A DNA stretch of 64,000 nucleotides from Fulvia fulva (lineage: Eukaryota; Ascomycota; Dothideomycetes; Mycosphaerellales; Mycosphaerellaceae), in the NCBI RefSeq assembly GCF_020509005.1, contig NC_063012.1, positions 9,362,001 through 9,426,000 of the forward strand, given 5' to 3'. Position 1 is the first letter of the stretch; each line of letters begins with the position of its first letter. The notes below the pieces were generated by a model that made no database searches, was not told the DNA's origin, and was given only the letters and a program-made list of their open reading frames with translations. Made by a program: the position numbers and the translations under genes. Below are positions 53,026-63,500 of this stretch, piece after piece.

Positions 53026-53879
53026 GAGTCGTTGCAACGACTCGTCTTATGCCTCGCGCAATGCTGCACCGCCAATGGAACTTATGTTCTTCGCATCGCT
53101 TCAGCACACCAGCAGGTTCACGCAACGGCATCGGTAGAGAAGACGACAACACGGTCAACACCACAGCAAATTACCACTAAATGACTAAGCTCGGCAATGG
53201 AATTGGGCGTCACGGGTGCCTGGCTGCTGATACGAGATATTTTACCGAGGCGCTTCTCCGACTTCTGTTGGTCGACCTTCTTCACCCTCGTACATGACAT
53301 TTTAACCTTGCTGTGCCCTATTATCATGATGGAGAAGGACGATCTGAAGAGGCTAAACGCTAGCATCGACGCAGTCGCTGACATGGTACGTACGTATACG
53401 GGCACTGCAGCGCATATTGTGGACTGTACAGCGATGGACCAACCATGTCAACCCTATCGTGATCTACCAGGGTACGCCACAGTCGTCGTGAAATAAAGTC
53501 AGACGATGTGGCACTATCTCACTGTTGAAAGTCTTTGTTTTATGAAGCGGAGGTTGAGATATGGCAGCTAAGCGAGCAGAGGAGACTGCACGATGCAAGA
53601 GAATCATTCGTGGAGTCGCAGAGCCAGTTCGCAAGCAAGTCAGTCATTCCAATTCGCGAAAGCGTCTGCGATCCGGCCTGTGGAGGTCAGAAATGCGCGT
53701 TGCGCCGCACAAAGCTGCCATGCTCTAAGCATTCCTCTCGGATGCTGGCAGGTTCAAGCAATGGCATGAATAGCGAAGCTGACGACGTATTCGATGGCAT
53801 TGATCTTTATTGAGGGCACTTGGACGCCCGCAGTGGCATCATCTCTTCGACGATATAGCTAACTTATTCCTCTCTATAG
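53026..53879. other. Unresolved region upstream of the thioesterase exons
   Basis: Holds two open frames on the plus strand (about 53197-53496, starting MELGVTGAWLL, and 53535-53813). Either could contain the missing first exon(s) of the thioesterase. I cannot find a splice pair that joins them convincingly. Confidence 0.4.
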
Positions 53880-54511
53880 GTCGTATCTGGAGCGCCTAAC
53901 CACTTTTCACTCCCATTCCTGAACAATGTGAGTAACGCGACTGCCGTGCTGTTACACCTAACACCCGCCTTGGAACGCTCCTGGCCTCTTATCACCTAGC
54001 TGACCTACGCTACCTTTAGATGGAAATTGTGGAGGCCGAGCAGAATTCGCCGTCAACGTCGCGAATTGTTTACCGCTTCCCAGTCGTTCCAGAGTATCTG
54101 AATCCGGCTGGTGGCATTCATGGTGGTGCGGTTGCCACAATCTTCGACATTACCACCTCATGGTTGCTCTTTGTATGTGATACAATGACAATGGCAGCTT
54201 ATTCGATGGGCATGATCTGACTGCCATCTAGCTCATTGGAAGGCCCGGATTTTGGGAGCGTACGGGTACTACCAGGACTCTAAACTGTAGCTACCTTAGG
54301 CCCGCAGCTGGAGGACAGATCATTAGGCTTGAAGCTGAGGTGAGTGATGGTGTGATCATTGGTGGCAGGACGGCTGATCGTTTCAAAGGTCGTCCATGCT
54401 GGGAGACGGCTCGCTTTCTTGAAGGGTATCATGATGAGAGAATCTGATGGCGCAAAGATCGCGGCATGTGAGCATCACAAATATAACGTCGAGGGCGAGT
54501 CCAAGGTGTAG
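53880..54511 (+). CDS. Hotdog-fold thioesterase, 5' end unresolved
   Basis: Four exons seen: 53880-53927, 54020-54172, 54232-54339 and 54389-54511, all phase 0, giving 143 residues plus an unknown N-terminus. A TAG immediately before 53880 is a splice acceptor. The motif NPAGGIHGGAVATIFDI is the HGG signature and catalytic Asp of PaaI/4HBT-like acyl-CoA thioesterases. TRTLNCSYLRPAAGGQII and the beta-strand VVHAGRRLAFLKGIMM follow, completing the fold. Fungal homologues hydrolyse acyl-CoA in mitochondria or peroxisomes; the substrate here is unknown. The first of these exons (VVSGAPNHFSLPFLNN) starts in mid-protein, so at least one upstream exon is missing from the model. Confidence 0.82.
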
Positions 54512-54863
54512 CGCAAGTCGTCTCTCATTGAGCGCTGTAGACAAGAATAGATGCCGCCGAGCGCTTCGTGCTATCCCCAAAGCCAAAGCTGCGGTATGAA
54601 CCAATGGATGATCAACTTTGGGCCACAGCGTGATCGGCGCGAGAAGTGCACAGCTATGCGACAAGTGCTTCATGCAACAGCCAATATCAGAGTTGTAGCT
54701 GACACCTGCTGATGTGTTGAAGCGTGGCGCAGAGTGTCGTAGGGGCGAAAGACGCCGCGCAGCTACGATCCACACTAGTATAAACTGTGGCGAGACAAAC
54801 CGCAGTCCGCTTCATCACTGATCCGCGTTCGAGAATGTCATGTACACACGATGTTGCCGACCC

Positions 54864-55346
54864 TCAAAAGTCTGTGACTCTGCCATTATAACTCCAATCG
54901 CCACGCCATCTCAGTGGATCATTTTTAGGTCCGCCGACCTCACCAGTCTGCGGATTGGTATCGCCGTCAAACTCAGGTGCTGCTCCCCTTCGCACGTTCG
55001 GGTGTAGCTCTTCTCCATCGCCCTTCGCCGCCAGTCGTGCTCTTTCTCGTAGCTGTTCAAGCATCTTGTCTGCCTCGCCTGACCTCACTGTGGCATTGCC
55101 GAGCTCTGCACTTTCAGCTGCCACATCGACATCCTTGTGCTTCTCAGTATCTTGTTCAGGCTGCTTTGGGGTGCTGAAGGCGCCCGTCGATTGCTTCTGT
55201 AGTCGCTCGAATATTTCTTGCTCTTCTTTTGGAAGGCGTGGTGGAGACGGGCCAGTACTCCAGGACGACTTGATGGCGGTCGAGGCTGAGAACGGACGGC
55301 GAAAGAAGCCAGGTCGAATGGTTCGGATGACTCTGGTGCACTGCAT
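54864..55346 (-). CDS. SDH8: Succinate dehydrogenase assembly factor 4
   Basis: Single exon, 160 residues. The start (MQCTRVIRTIRPGFFRRPFS) is a typical mitochondrial presequence. The C-terminus GGPKNDPLRWRGDWSYNGRV ending in TDF is the signature of the SDHAF4/Sdh8 family (DUF1674), where Gly-Gly-Pro, the Arg-x-Gly-Asp-Trp core and terminal Arg-Val-x-Asp-Phe are conserved. The factor binds flavinylated Sdh1 in the matrix and promotes its joining with Sdh2. The middle is Gln/Lys/Glu rich and variable, as usual. Confidence 0.93.
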   Translation of the reverse strand: MQCTRVIRTIRPGFFRRPFSASTAIKSSWSTGPSPPRLPKEEQEIFERLQKQSTGAFSTPKQPEQDTEKHKDVDVAAESAELGNATVRSGEADKMLEQLRERARLAAKGDGEELHPNVRRGAAPEFDGDTNPQTGEVGGPKNDPLRWRGDWSYNGRVTDF

Positions 55347-56058
55347 AATGACTGTGGGCGTGGAAGTATCGCTTGAAGCAAGGCAAACGTGAGTACTGTT
55401 ACATCATGGATGTGTTCGCGATTGGCAAGGGCGGCCGATGACGGTAGAATAGCGCCACAACACGAAACTGTCGCGCGGCGTAGCTTTGTTCCCGGCGAGC
55501 TTGACTTCACTTCGCAGCAGCGCTCGACTTCCACGTACTCAGGAGTACGTGCACTCAACATCTGCCTTGAGCATGATGAGTGTGCCATGGCCCAGAGGTC
55601 TGGAATCGATAGCGAGATATCAGCCGATGACTTTCATCGTTCCTGCCTTCCAAAGCACCAGCACATCGGGAGCTGCATGTGTTGAGGATGTGAGATGACA
55701 GCACAGTGCCAGTGAGTGTGTGTGTGGTGAACAAGTGAATTGGCTCACTGGAGGGGAGATCCATGAGTGTACCTTCCTCACATGCTATCATACACGTCTC
55801 AGAACTCTTCGTGACTAACATGCTCCGCTTACACCGTTTCGTTCTCCTTCATCTCACACAAGCAGCAACACTGCACTTCAAACAAAGCTACAGCCGGCAT
55901 CAACACACTCACGTTCCACGACTCACACAACTGCTACTTGGGCACGAGCTTCCACAGCATAATCGGCTGCATTGTGCTATCTCAACCACCCGTTCAACAT
56001 ACCAACACCTCCCTTGACCACCAAACACCCGCTAGCTTCGAAACTTCTACCACCCACC
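55347..56058. other. Divergent intergenic
   Basis: 712 bp between the SDHAF4 start (-) and the P450 start (+). A TGTGTGTG run lies near 55717-55728. Nothing else supported. Confidence 0.5.
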
Positions 56059-57473
56059 ATGAGCTGTCGTGATTGGCCAGTCGTGCGGCTGTTCTTCAGC
56101 GGCTTCGAAGTGCCAGGTCCGCTCATCGCCAAAGTGTCGAGACTTTGGAAGCTCTACCACTTGCTTCGTGGTGATTACAGAGCCGCTGTCAGACGCCTCC
56201 ACGAACGCTACGGTGAGTGGACAAAGCCTGCTCGGCCTCATCTCCGCCCGATCAGCTGCGTCCATGCTTCTGGTCGGCGCTTTTGATCGACGAAGACGCG
56301 CCTACTAACAGCGCGATAGGCCCACTCGTCCAGATCGCTCCGCACGAGTACAGCCTCAGCGACAAGAGTCTCGTCTACGTGCCAAACCTCCACCACACCT
56401 CCAGCATTGTTCTGCCATCTTGTCAGCACAACCTCGCACGCACCTTTCGCATGGCGAATCTGTACAGCGCAGAGAGCCAGATTGACTCTTGCAACGAGAG
56501 CCTATTCGCCCTGATCATGAAAGCTGGCGACAAGGGCGACATCGTCGACATGCCGGAATTGCTGACCCGTTACGCCCATGAAGTCATGCTTGCCTGCACC
56601 GTCGGACAGCGAGCAGGGTTCCTTGAGCACGAGTCCACGGAGCACCAGATCGACATGAGCGTTCTGAAGAACTGGAAGTTCTACGCCATCTTACATGGCT
56701 CTTACCTGCGCTACCATCCTTTCATAGCTAGCATGATCAAGCGCTGGCACGTATCTGGCGGGTCGAGCGCCCAGCTCATGATGAGACTGATGCCTTCAAG
56801 ACTGACTAGTGTTCTCGGCTCCTCAATCAGCTCCCAGAGCTCCGAAGCGATGTCAAGCAATGCTGAGCTCGAGACTTGCATCGCCTTGACAATGGCTGCT
56901 GCAGATCCAACGGTCGCTCTCATCACCACCGCACTTCATTACATCTACAGTACACCAAACCTACTCGAGAAGCTCCGGGCAGAGATAGCTGCAGCGCAGC
57001 TTTCGCCACAACCTACTTTCAAGGAGCTGATCTTATCTCGCCCAAGCATGCCAACGCTGCATGCTGTTCTGCTCGAGTGCACTCGGCTACACCCGCCATA
57101 CATCACAGGACCTGAGTACCGCTCAGCTAACGGCGAGGTTGACGGGGAGCAGAAGATACCACCGGGCGTAAGTCACATGCTTCATTTCGGAGGCCGCGTG
57201 CCACACACACGCGCACCATCATTGTGCGACGACTGACAATAGCACAGAGTACAATCGCGCTTGAGCCGACAATGATACACAATAATCCTGGTCGTTTTGG
57301 CGATGACTCCAACGTCTTCAACCCAATGAGATGGCTTGATGCGTCACTAGCGTGTGATTTGCAGCGCGCGTTGCTCGCGGTAAGTCCCACAACAATAGCC
57401 ACAATACCTGACCTCCCAGCCATCTTTTCTATTGTCCATGCAGAGATTGTTCTCAATAGCGCTTGGTCTATAA
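56059..57473 (+). pseudogene. Cytochrome P450 lacking the heme-binding loop
   Basis: Exons 56059-56212, 56320-57167, 57248-57379 and 57444-57473, all with GT...AG introns; 387 residues to a TAA. P450 landmarks are present in order: the N-terminal GPLVQIAPHEYS block, an I-helix-like AAADPT, the K-helix ExxR (LLECTRLHPP, Glu and Arg intact), PPG, and the meander-type FGDDSNVFNPMRWLD. The Cys loop (F-x-x-G-x-R-x-C-x-G) that should follow is absent; the chain goes straight to RALLA|RLFSIALGL, which resembles the L-helix after the Cys. The first exon also lacks a clear membrane anchor. Without the axial Cys it cannot bind heme normally, so it is probably a pseudogene with an internal deletion, although all other frames and splice sites are intact. 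Confidence 0.72.
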
Positions 57474-57522
57474 GAGAAAATCTTCCACTCGAATTCTTTC
57501 TCTTCTTCTTCTTCCTCTTCAT
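57466..57522 (+). promoter_or_regulatory. TATA-like element and CT-rich tract
   Basis: TCTATAAGAG at about 57467-57476 followed by a pyrimidine tract (about 57493-57520), 75-130 bp upstream of the ATG of the Asn/Thr-rich gene. This is a common fungal core-promoter layout. It overlaps the end of the P450 relic. Confidence 0.5.
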
Positions 57523-57598
57523 CAACACGACACTGCACCCAAATACACCACACTTGCCAGCAAAACCGCTCACACCTCTACAGTTCAACATATCAGAC

Positions 57599-59071
57599 AT
57601 GACCAACATTGAGGCAACCATTCTACTCATCGCGAGCAAAATCATCACCCGGTTCACCACCTTCTGGGACTCCGCCAAAATGCAAGCCACCGAGGTGTTC
57701 ACTCAAGCCACCGAGAAATTCACACTCTTCCGCTTCTACCTTGCCCAAGGCATTCCACGCAAAAACCTGGGCGTTCTGCTCCGCATCAACCCTATCGACT
57801 CATCGACCAAGAAAGCAGAGAACGTCGACGCTGCCACCAACGACGGTGCTGCCACCACCGACGGTACTGCTGAAGCTGCCACCGACACTCCCGCCGACCC
57901 TGCTGCCGACACCATTGCCGACACTGTTGCCAACGACACTGCTGTCCATACTTCTACTGACAATACTATCGACAATGCCATCGACGATTCCATCGACAAT
58001 GCTGTCGAAGTTACCACCAACACTCCTGCTGAGACTGCTGTCGACCCTGCCACCAGCTGTGCCACCGAAGCTGCTTCCATCAAAGGTGACTCCACCTCAT
58101 CTACCGAAGACGACAACGACGTGTCCAGTACAGCATCTCTGCCGAAGGCTGAGGCCGACGTCACCATCTCGACTTCAGGACCCGACTCGTCCTCGAACGG
58201 CCTCACCCACGTTGCTGCAGCATCTTCACCGAAGGCTGAGGTGTCATCTGGCGCATCCGCTACAAGCAGCAGCCACCGCGGCTCGGGCTCCAGCAAGGCG
58301 AGCTTCAACAGTGCCGGCAATCGCACCACCGCTACCCTTCCTGCCGCTAACCAGCTCGCCACCATCTTGGGTGAAGACGATGCCAACGAGCTGTTGAACG
58401 GCCGCTTCGCACCAAGCCGTAAGAACTTTCTCGGCACCAAGGCGCTCTACACCAAGCCCATTCCAGACGCCTTCCTCCGTCGCCTCGTCCATAAGGCTCT
58501 CGAACAGACCCACGGCTGGCGTCTCTGTCACTACAACAACCCTGACACCAACATCATGGCCATCGGTCTCCAGGGCTCCATCCCTCGCGCCTACAGCAAG
58601 TCCAAGCAGCAATCTGGCCAAGGATCCAACAACAAGCGTCCATACAACAAGAACAACAAGAACGTCAACAGCCGTGGTGACAACAACAAGAACTTCAACA
58701 ACCGTGGTGACAACAACAAGAACTTCAACAACAACCGCAGTGGTCACGGCAACCAGGTCTCCAACCGTGGTGGCAACCCAGCACCTGACAACACCACCAC
58801 CGCGCGAGCACCACCAGCAGCTGGTGCCTTCCAGGCCAAGTGGGCCAATTTTGCCACAGAAGAGGGCGCCCGCGTGGACTACTGGAAGACTGCAGAGGGC
58901 TACGCAGAGCGCCAAGCGAAGATGGCCACCAACGATGCCGCTACCAAGGCAGCCGGCACTGATGCTGACGCTCAACCACGCTTCACCACCACATTCAAGC
59001 AGACGAACGGCGAGACGGTCACAGGCAAGCTGGGAGGTCATCGCAAGGCCATCAACGTCGTGAAGTACTGA
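57599..59071 (+). CDS. Asn/Thr/Asp-rich repeat protein, orphan
   Basis: Single exon, 490 residues from the ATG at 57599. An amphipathic N-terminal helix (residues about 1-60) is followed by ~80 residues of degenerate Asp-Thr-x-Ala-Asp repeats (57830-58060), a Ser-rich stretch, then an ordered block (residues about 235-330: LATILGEDDANELLNGRFAP, FLRRLVHKALEQTHGWRLCH). An Asn/Lys-rich tract with two 10-residue repeats ending RGDNNKNFN (58670-58729) and a C-terminal block GAFQAKWANFATEEGARVDY complete it. RGG/Asn-rich tracts are typical of RNA-binding or condensate-forming proteins; that is inference. The frame is open upstream into the P450 exon. Family not recognised. Confidence 0.68.
   Translation: MTNIEATILLIASKIITRFTTFWDSAKMQATEVFTQATEKFTLFRFYLAQGIPRKNLGVLLRINPIDSSTKKAENVDAATNDGAATTDGTAEAATDTPADPAADTIADTVANDTAVHTSTDNTIDNAIDDSIDNAVEVTTNTPAETAVDPATSCATEAASIKGDSTSSTEDDNDVSSTASLPKAEADVTISTSGPDSSSNGLTHVAAASSPKAEVSSGASATSSSHRGSGSSKASFNSAGNRTTATLPAANQLATILGEDDANELLNGRFAPSRKNFLGTKALYTKPIPDAFLRRLVHKALEQTHGWRLCHYNNPDTNIMAIGLQGSIPRAYSKSKQQSGQGSNNKRPYNKNNKNVNSRGDNNKNFNNRGDNNKNFNNNRSGHGNQVSNRGGNPAPDNTTTARAPPAAGAFQAKWANFATEEGARVDYWKTAEGYAERQAKMATNDAATKAAGTDADAQPRFTTTFKQTNGETVTGKLGGHRKAINVVKY
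58670..58729. repeat. Two 30-bp in-frame tandem repeats
   Basis: Two copies of a 30-bp unit starting A[G/A]CCGTGGTGACAACAAC, differing at one base, encode a 10-residue repeat in the Asn-rich region. A third, diverged copy follows. Confidence 0.85.
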
Positions 59072-59995
59072 GAAGACCTTTCTGCCATCATCACCATCGC
59101 CGGCGATGTGATGTGAGCGATGGGCTGCGAAGAGAAACATGCGTGACTTTTACTTGTATGCTAGATCATCCACACTACTGATGGGCTCGATTGCACACAC
59201 CGATTGTGCTGGCAACTGCTTTTGTTTTTAGTTAAGAAAAGCTTCCTCTCACTGTTGTGCCTTCCTGTCACTTGTCTTGAGCAATCGATCTGTGCATAGC
59301 CGTTCCTTGCTGTCGTCTCGCCACGCAAACATCTACCTCGACACAAGAGTGGCAGAGTACACAAGGTGGCTTCTTCTCTCATGCCTTCGACTGATGTGGG
59401 CTTGTCAATGGATCAAATGACGCTGCTGCGAATACACTGGACACGAATGGCGTCAATTTTGTTCAGCAAGATCTGTGCGGTAATATCAATCTCATCGAGG
59501 TTCTCGAGGCAAAGATGACATCGCACGCATTGTGATGCGAGGAATGTCGTCAACTCAAGCACTATGCTACACCGTTAAGAGTAGAACACCTCTATAAGTA
59601 ACAGCAGCATTGTGGAATGGTCCCACACTGGATCTGTCCGGTAAGAGTAGCAATCGACATCACAGCGCCCCGTGCGCCTACGATGTGCCGCTTGATACTA
59701 CGCATCGCTCTGACGCCCCCGTGCAATCGAGCCACAGCCTCTTCAGTGAATAGTATGAAGTGCCATTGCTTGCATGCCACTACACGACATTCACAACTTG
59801 GTCTTGATGAGGAGTCGGCAACATGGTATCAAGGGTACTCTTTGTTGCCTCTACGCAATAATTTGACAACACCTTCGCAGTAGTGCACACAGCGCTCTAT
59901 ACTATACATAGACCCGGGTATCTGCCCAGCTCTCTTCCAATATCATATCCATACCCTCACCACAGTACTCAGGACCACCTCTCACACCCGCCATC
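59072..59995. other. Intergenic, 0.9 kb
   Basis: 3' flank of the repeat protein and 5' flank of the small orphan. Short frames only; nothing supported. Confidence 0.5.
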
Positions 59996-60220
59996 ATGGA
60001 ACCACCAGTACCACCGCACCCAGTGCCGCATCCAGGCCCAGTGCCTCCCTTCTACGACGCAGCCAAGACCTCCGTCCTGGACGCCATCTGCAAAGGCGAC
60101 TACGGCGCTCTTCTTCGCAGCTCGACACCTTCCCCGAAGCCCGACAGACCTCGCCATCAGAAGAAGTCACTGCGCGAGAGGCATGACGAGTATGCCAAGC
60201 GCATGGATCTTTGGCGTTAG
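59996..60220 (+). CDS. 74-residue Pro/His-rich orphan
   Basis: Single exon with ATG in a good context (CCATCATGG). The N-terminus is proline/histidine-rich (PPVPPHPVPHPGPVPPFYDA), followed by a short ordered segment (KTSVLDAICKGDYGALL) and a basic C-terminus (RERHDEYAKRMDLWR). The ordered part looks like real coding sequence. No signal peptide or TM. Small proteins with this layout occur as orphans in related fungi, but I cannot name one. Confidence 0.5.
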   Translation: MEPPVPPHPVPHPGPVPPFYDAAKTSVLDAICKGDYGALLRSSTPSPKPDRPRHQKKSLRERHDEYAKRMDLWR

Positions 60221-60564
60221 AGGACTGCATTCACGGACAGGCGGCGGAGGTGAATGCAAAGTCGATCACGGACCACCATGAGTCGCTGCGATAGAATGGC
60301 GCAAAGGGGAGTAGATTTTTCACCTGTAGTGAGCTTTATGCCACAATGCCCGTGCAAATTTCCCTTCATCTACGGATTCTTTGACTGATGCACGAAGCGC
60401 TTCCCTCGCATGGACTGCTAGTATCCTCACAAAGCAGTCGCGCGCCATTGCGTTGGAGCGGAAGCCTCGTCCTTGATATCATAACGAGGCGCTCGGCGGC
60501 AACGGACTTTGTCATCAGCTCTTACTCTTCTCTCGTCTACAAAGTTCTTTGGTCATTCATCACA
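60221..60564. other. Convergent 3' intergenic
   Basis: 344 bp between the small orphan (+) and the LeuRS stop (-). Nothing supported. Confidence 0.5.
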
Positions 60565-63500
60565 TCATGCAGAGTTCTCGAAAAAGAACGTCGGCTGGCC
60601 TGGCACAGCATTCTCTGCAGCCTGAGGCAGCTCTGTGCGGTCCTCACCGACCTTCACGCCCGAAGCACCGGCAACCACCTTGCCCTTCTTTCCCTCCTGT
60701 TCCACCGCCACGATCTCCACAGATGCGCACTTTTGGATGGTTTGTTGTAGACCAGGTACCATTTCGGTCAACACTTCCACTTCGTCGAATGCCAGCTTGC
60801 GCTCGAAAACTGTGCTTGGGTCGATGCCACCCTCGAGGCTCTTCTTGAGGACTTGCACGAATGGCATTGCTCGCTTGCTCTCCTTCTTGTCGATAGCCTT
60901 TGACACGCCAGAAACGTCAAGCTTCATGTCAGAAAAGTTCTTCCGCACGATATCGATGATGCTGTCCTGCCATTCTGGGTACTTGAGAGCGCAAAACACG
61001 GTAAGCTTCTTGTCCTTCTTCGGGTCGTATGAAGTCTGCTTGCCCTTTTGCATCTTCTTAAGCTGAGCGCCTTCAGCGCTGGTGATGTTGCTACTCGTTG
61101 AGCGCACGTAATCGCGCGCAGCTGTAAGATGCGGCTTGGTCTCTGGAGCCTGAGGGTAGAGAGCGTTCTGAACAGTCTCCGCCTTTTTCAGGACCTCGAG
61201 CCAAATGTGCTCAGCCCAGTGGGGTGCTACAACGGTCACGTTCAATGCTTGCAGCTCGACATAGCGCCTCACCAGATCGTGGTGCATGCCGATGCCGGCG
61301 GCCTTTGTCACTTCACGATAGAAATCGCGCGCGCCGGCGAAGTCGTACAGTCCGTACTTCAGGGCCGACTTGTAGTTTGTCTCGCTGTAATGCTGCTCAA
61401 CTTCCTTCACTAGACCATTGATCTCGTTCTCGAACACCTCGTCCCAGAAGTGCTTCTCGCCAGTGCGCTGAATTGAGTCGTTGGTCTTATGTCGCTCGTT
61501 CTGGCGGACTTGGTCGTAGGTTTCGCCGTCTTTGAGAAGACGAGCATCATTAATGACGCTCTCGCACCACAGACGAAGCTCGTACATGCGAAGAATGTTT
61601 GCATTTGCGACAGTCTCATCAAAGTTGGCGTCCTCGATCGTGTCGCCAGCATCTGCAAGCGCGATACGTGTTGCGTCGGCGCCGAACTTCGCTATCGAGT
61701 CTGACAGAGTAAGGAAGTTTCCTGTAGATTTCGACATCTTCTCTCCGTTTAGCAACAGGTGTCCGTTTACACGCACAGCACGTGGCCAGTACTCTGGCTT
61801 GAAGAGCGCAACGTGGACGTAGAGGAAAAAGGTCAAGTGATTCTGGATCAGGTCCTTGCCGGAAACACGAAGGTCCAAAGGATACCAGTACTCGAATTCG
61901 CGTCGCATGCGGTGAAGGGTCTCTTCCTTGATCGAGGTCTGGGGGATTTCGTCCGTCCGGTCAAACAACCAATCCCAGACTTCGTCAGTGAGTTCTTCGG
62001 GCGCAATGTTGGCTTCACCACGCTCCTTGCCGAAGATGTCCTTGTGTAGCAAGTGTGCAATGGTATAGTATGACATGTAGATGGTCGAATCTGACAAACT
62101 TTCAACAAGCTGGCTTTGGTCCCATGGCAGCTTCGTGCCCAGACCGTAGCTTCGTGCGCACGCCCACTGAGCTAGCCAGTCCATGACCTGTACAAAGGCG
62201 TTCTTGGTCTCGGTCGAGAACGTGTTCAGACCGTCGCCGTGCTCATTCTGAACATGCTTCAAGACCTTGGGCTGCCACTCTGGATCACCAGATTTCTCCG
62301 GCGTACCATAGTTCATGAACCACTGATCGAGATGCCCAGCAACACACTCATCACCGGATCTGCTGATGACTTGACCATCGGGTTCTGCGTATGCAAAAGC
62401 TTCACCAGCGTCGAGCAGCTGTTGTCTCACCAGAGGCTTGGCTTCCTCGACGCTCTTGCCAGCAAAGTCACCGTAGATCATCTTGCCCTTGTAAAAGCCC
62501 TCCTTGTAGGCAAGCTCTTTGGCTTCAGCAAGCTGCTTGGCGTCCTTCGGTGAGTTGATCTTCATCGTTTCAACCAAGTGCTTCGCCGTCAAGTTGCCGT
62601 AGGATGGCGTCTCGATGATGGGTAGAATGTCCATGTCGACCCACTCCTTCTGGATCTTGTAGTACTCGGCCTTCTTCGCGAGATCCAAGCAGGTCGCATA
62701 ATCGTCAGGCGAGTCGGATGGCACGCTAGTGACTACCCCAGTACCCTTTGTCGGCTTGACAGACTCCATTGGCAAGATGCGCACGCCATCCTTCTTCGTT
62801 GACAAAGGTGCGTTGACGAGTGTCCCGACAACATCCGAGCCTTGCAGCTCAGCGACTTTGGGAAACACACCCCATTGCGGGAAAATGTTCTGGAAAGCCA
62901 TGTTCCGCGCTGCCCGATCAGAGATGAAGTAGTACTCCTTGCCCTTCTCGATCTCGTAGATGCCATATGTGACAGCTGGCCCGACGAAACAGCAGTTCTG
63001 ACCATACATGGTCTCTGGTCGTAGAGTCGCTGGCACGAAATAGACATTACCACCTTCTGGTATCTTTCCCTCAACTTTGCTCTTGGCAGCCTCCGCCCAT
63101 TCCTTGACGCGGAGCTTCAATGCAGTGTACTCTTGCACGCCGACACCTTCGCCAGACTGTCTGTCGTGGTCCATACATGCCTGACCATCCTTGGGCGAGT
63201 AGACTGTGTATCGCTTGCCGAACTTGATCTTGCCGAGCTCTTTCAGACGGTTGACCTGCCATCGAACGAAGGCATCGTAGTATGGGTTGGCGTCGGTGGT
63301 AACCATGGATCGTCTCCAGTCGACACGGCAGCCCAGGTTGTTCAGATCGCGCTGCCAGAGTGGTGGAAAGTGTGTCAACCAGTATTGAGGATCGGCGAAC
63401 CTGTGGATCTCTTCGACGGGGATCCCGAGAGCCAACATGATCTGGAACTGGTACTTGAGTGCGACGTTGGTCTTTGCGTTTGCTTTTGACTTCTTGGTGC

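Noticed and set aside
57609..58397. 262-codon Pro/Ser frame inside the Asn/Thr-rich gene
   Set aside because: Shadow frame created by repetitive GCC/ACC/GAC codons; the +0 frame has ordered blocks and a good promoter.
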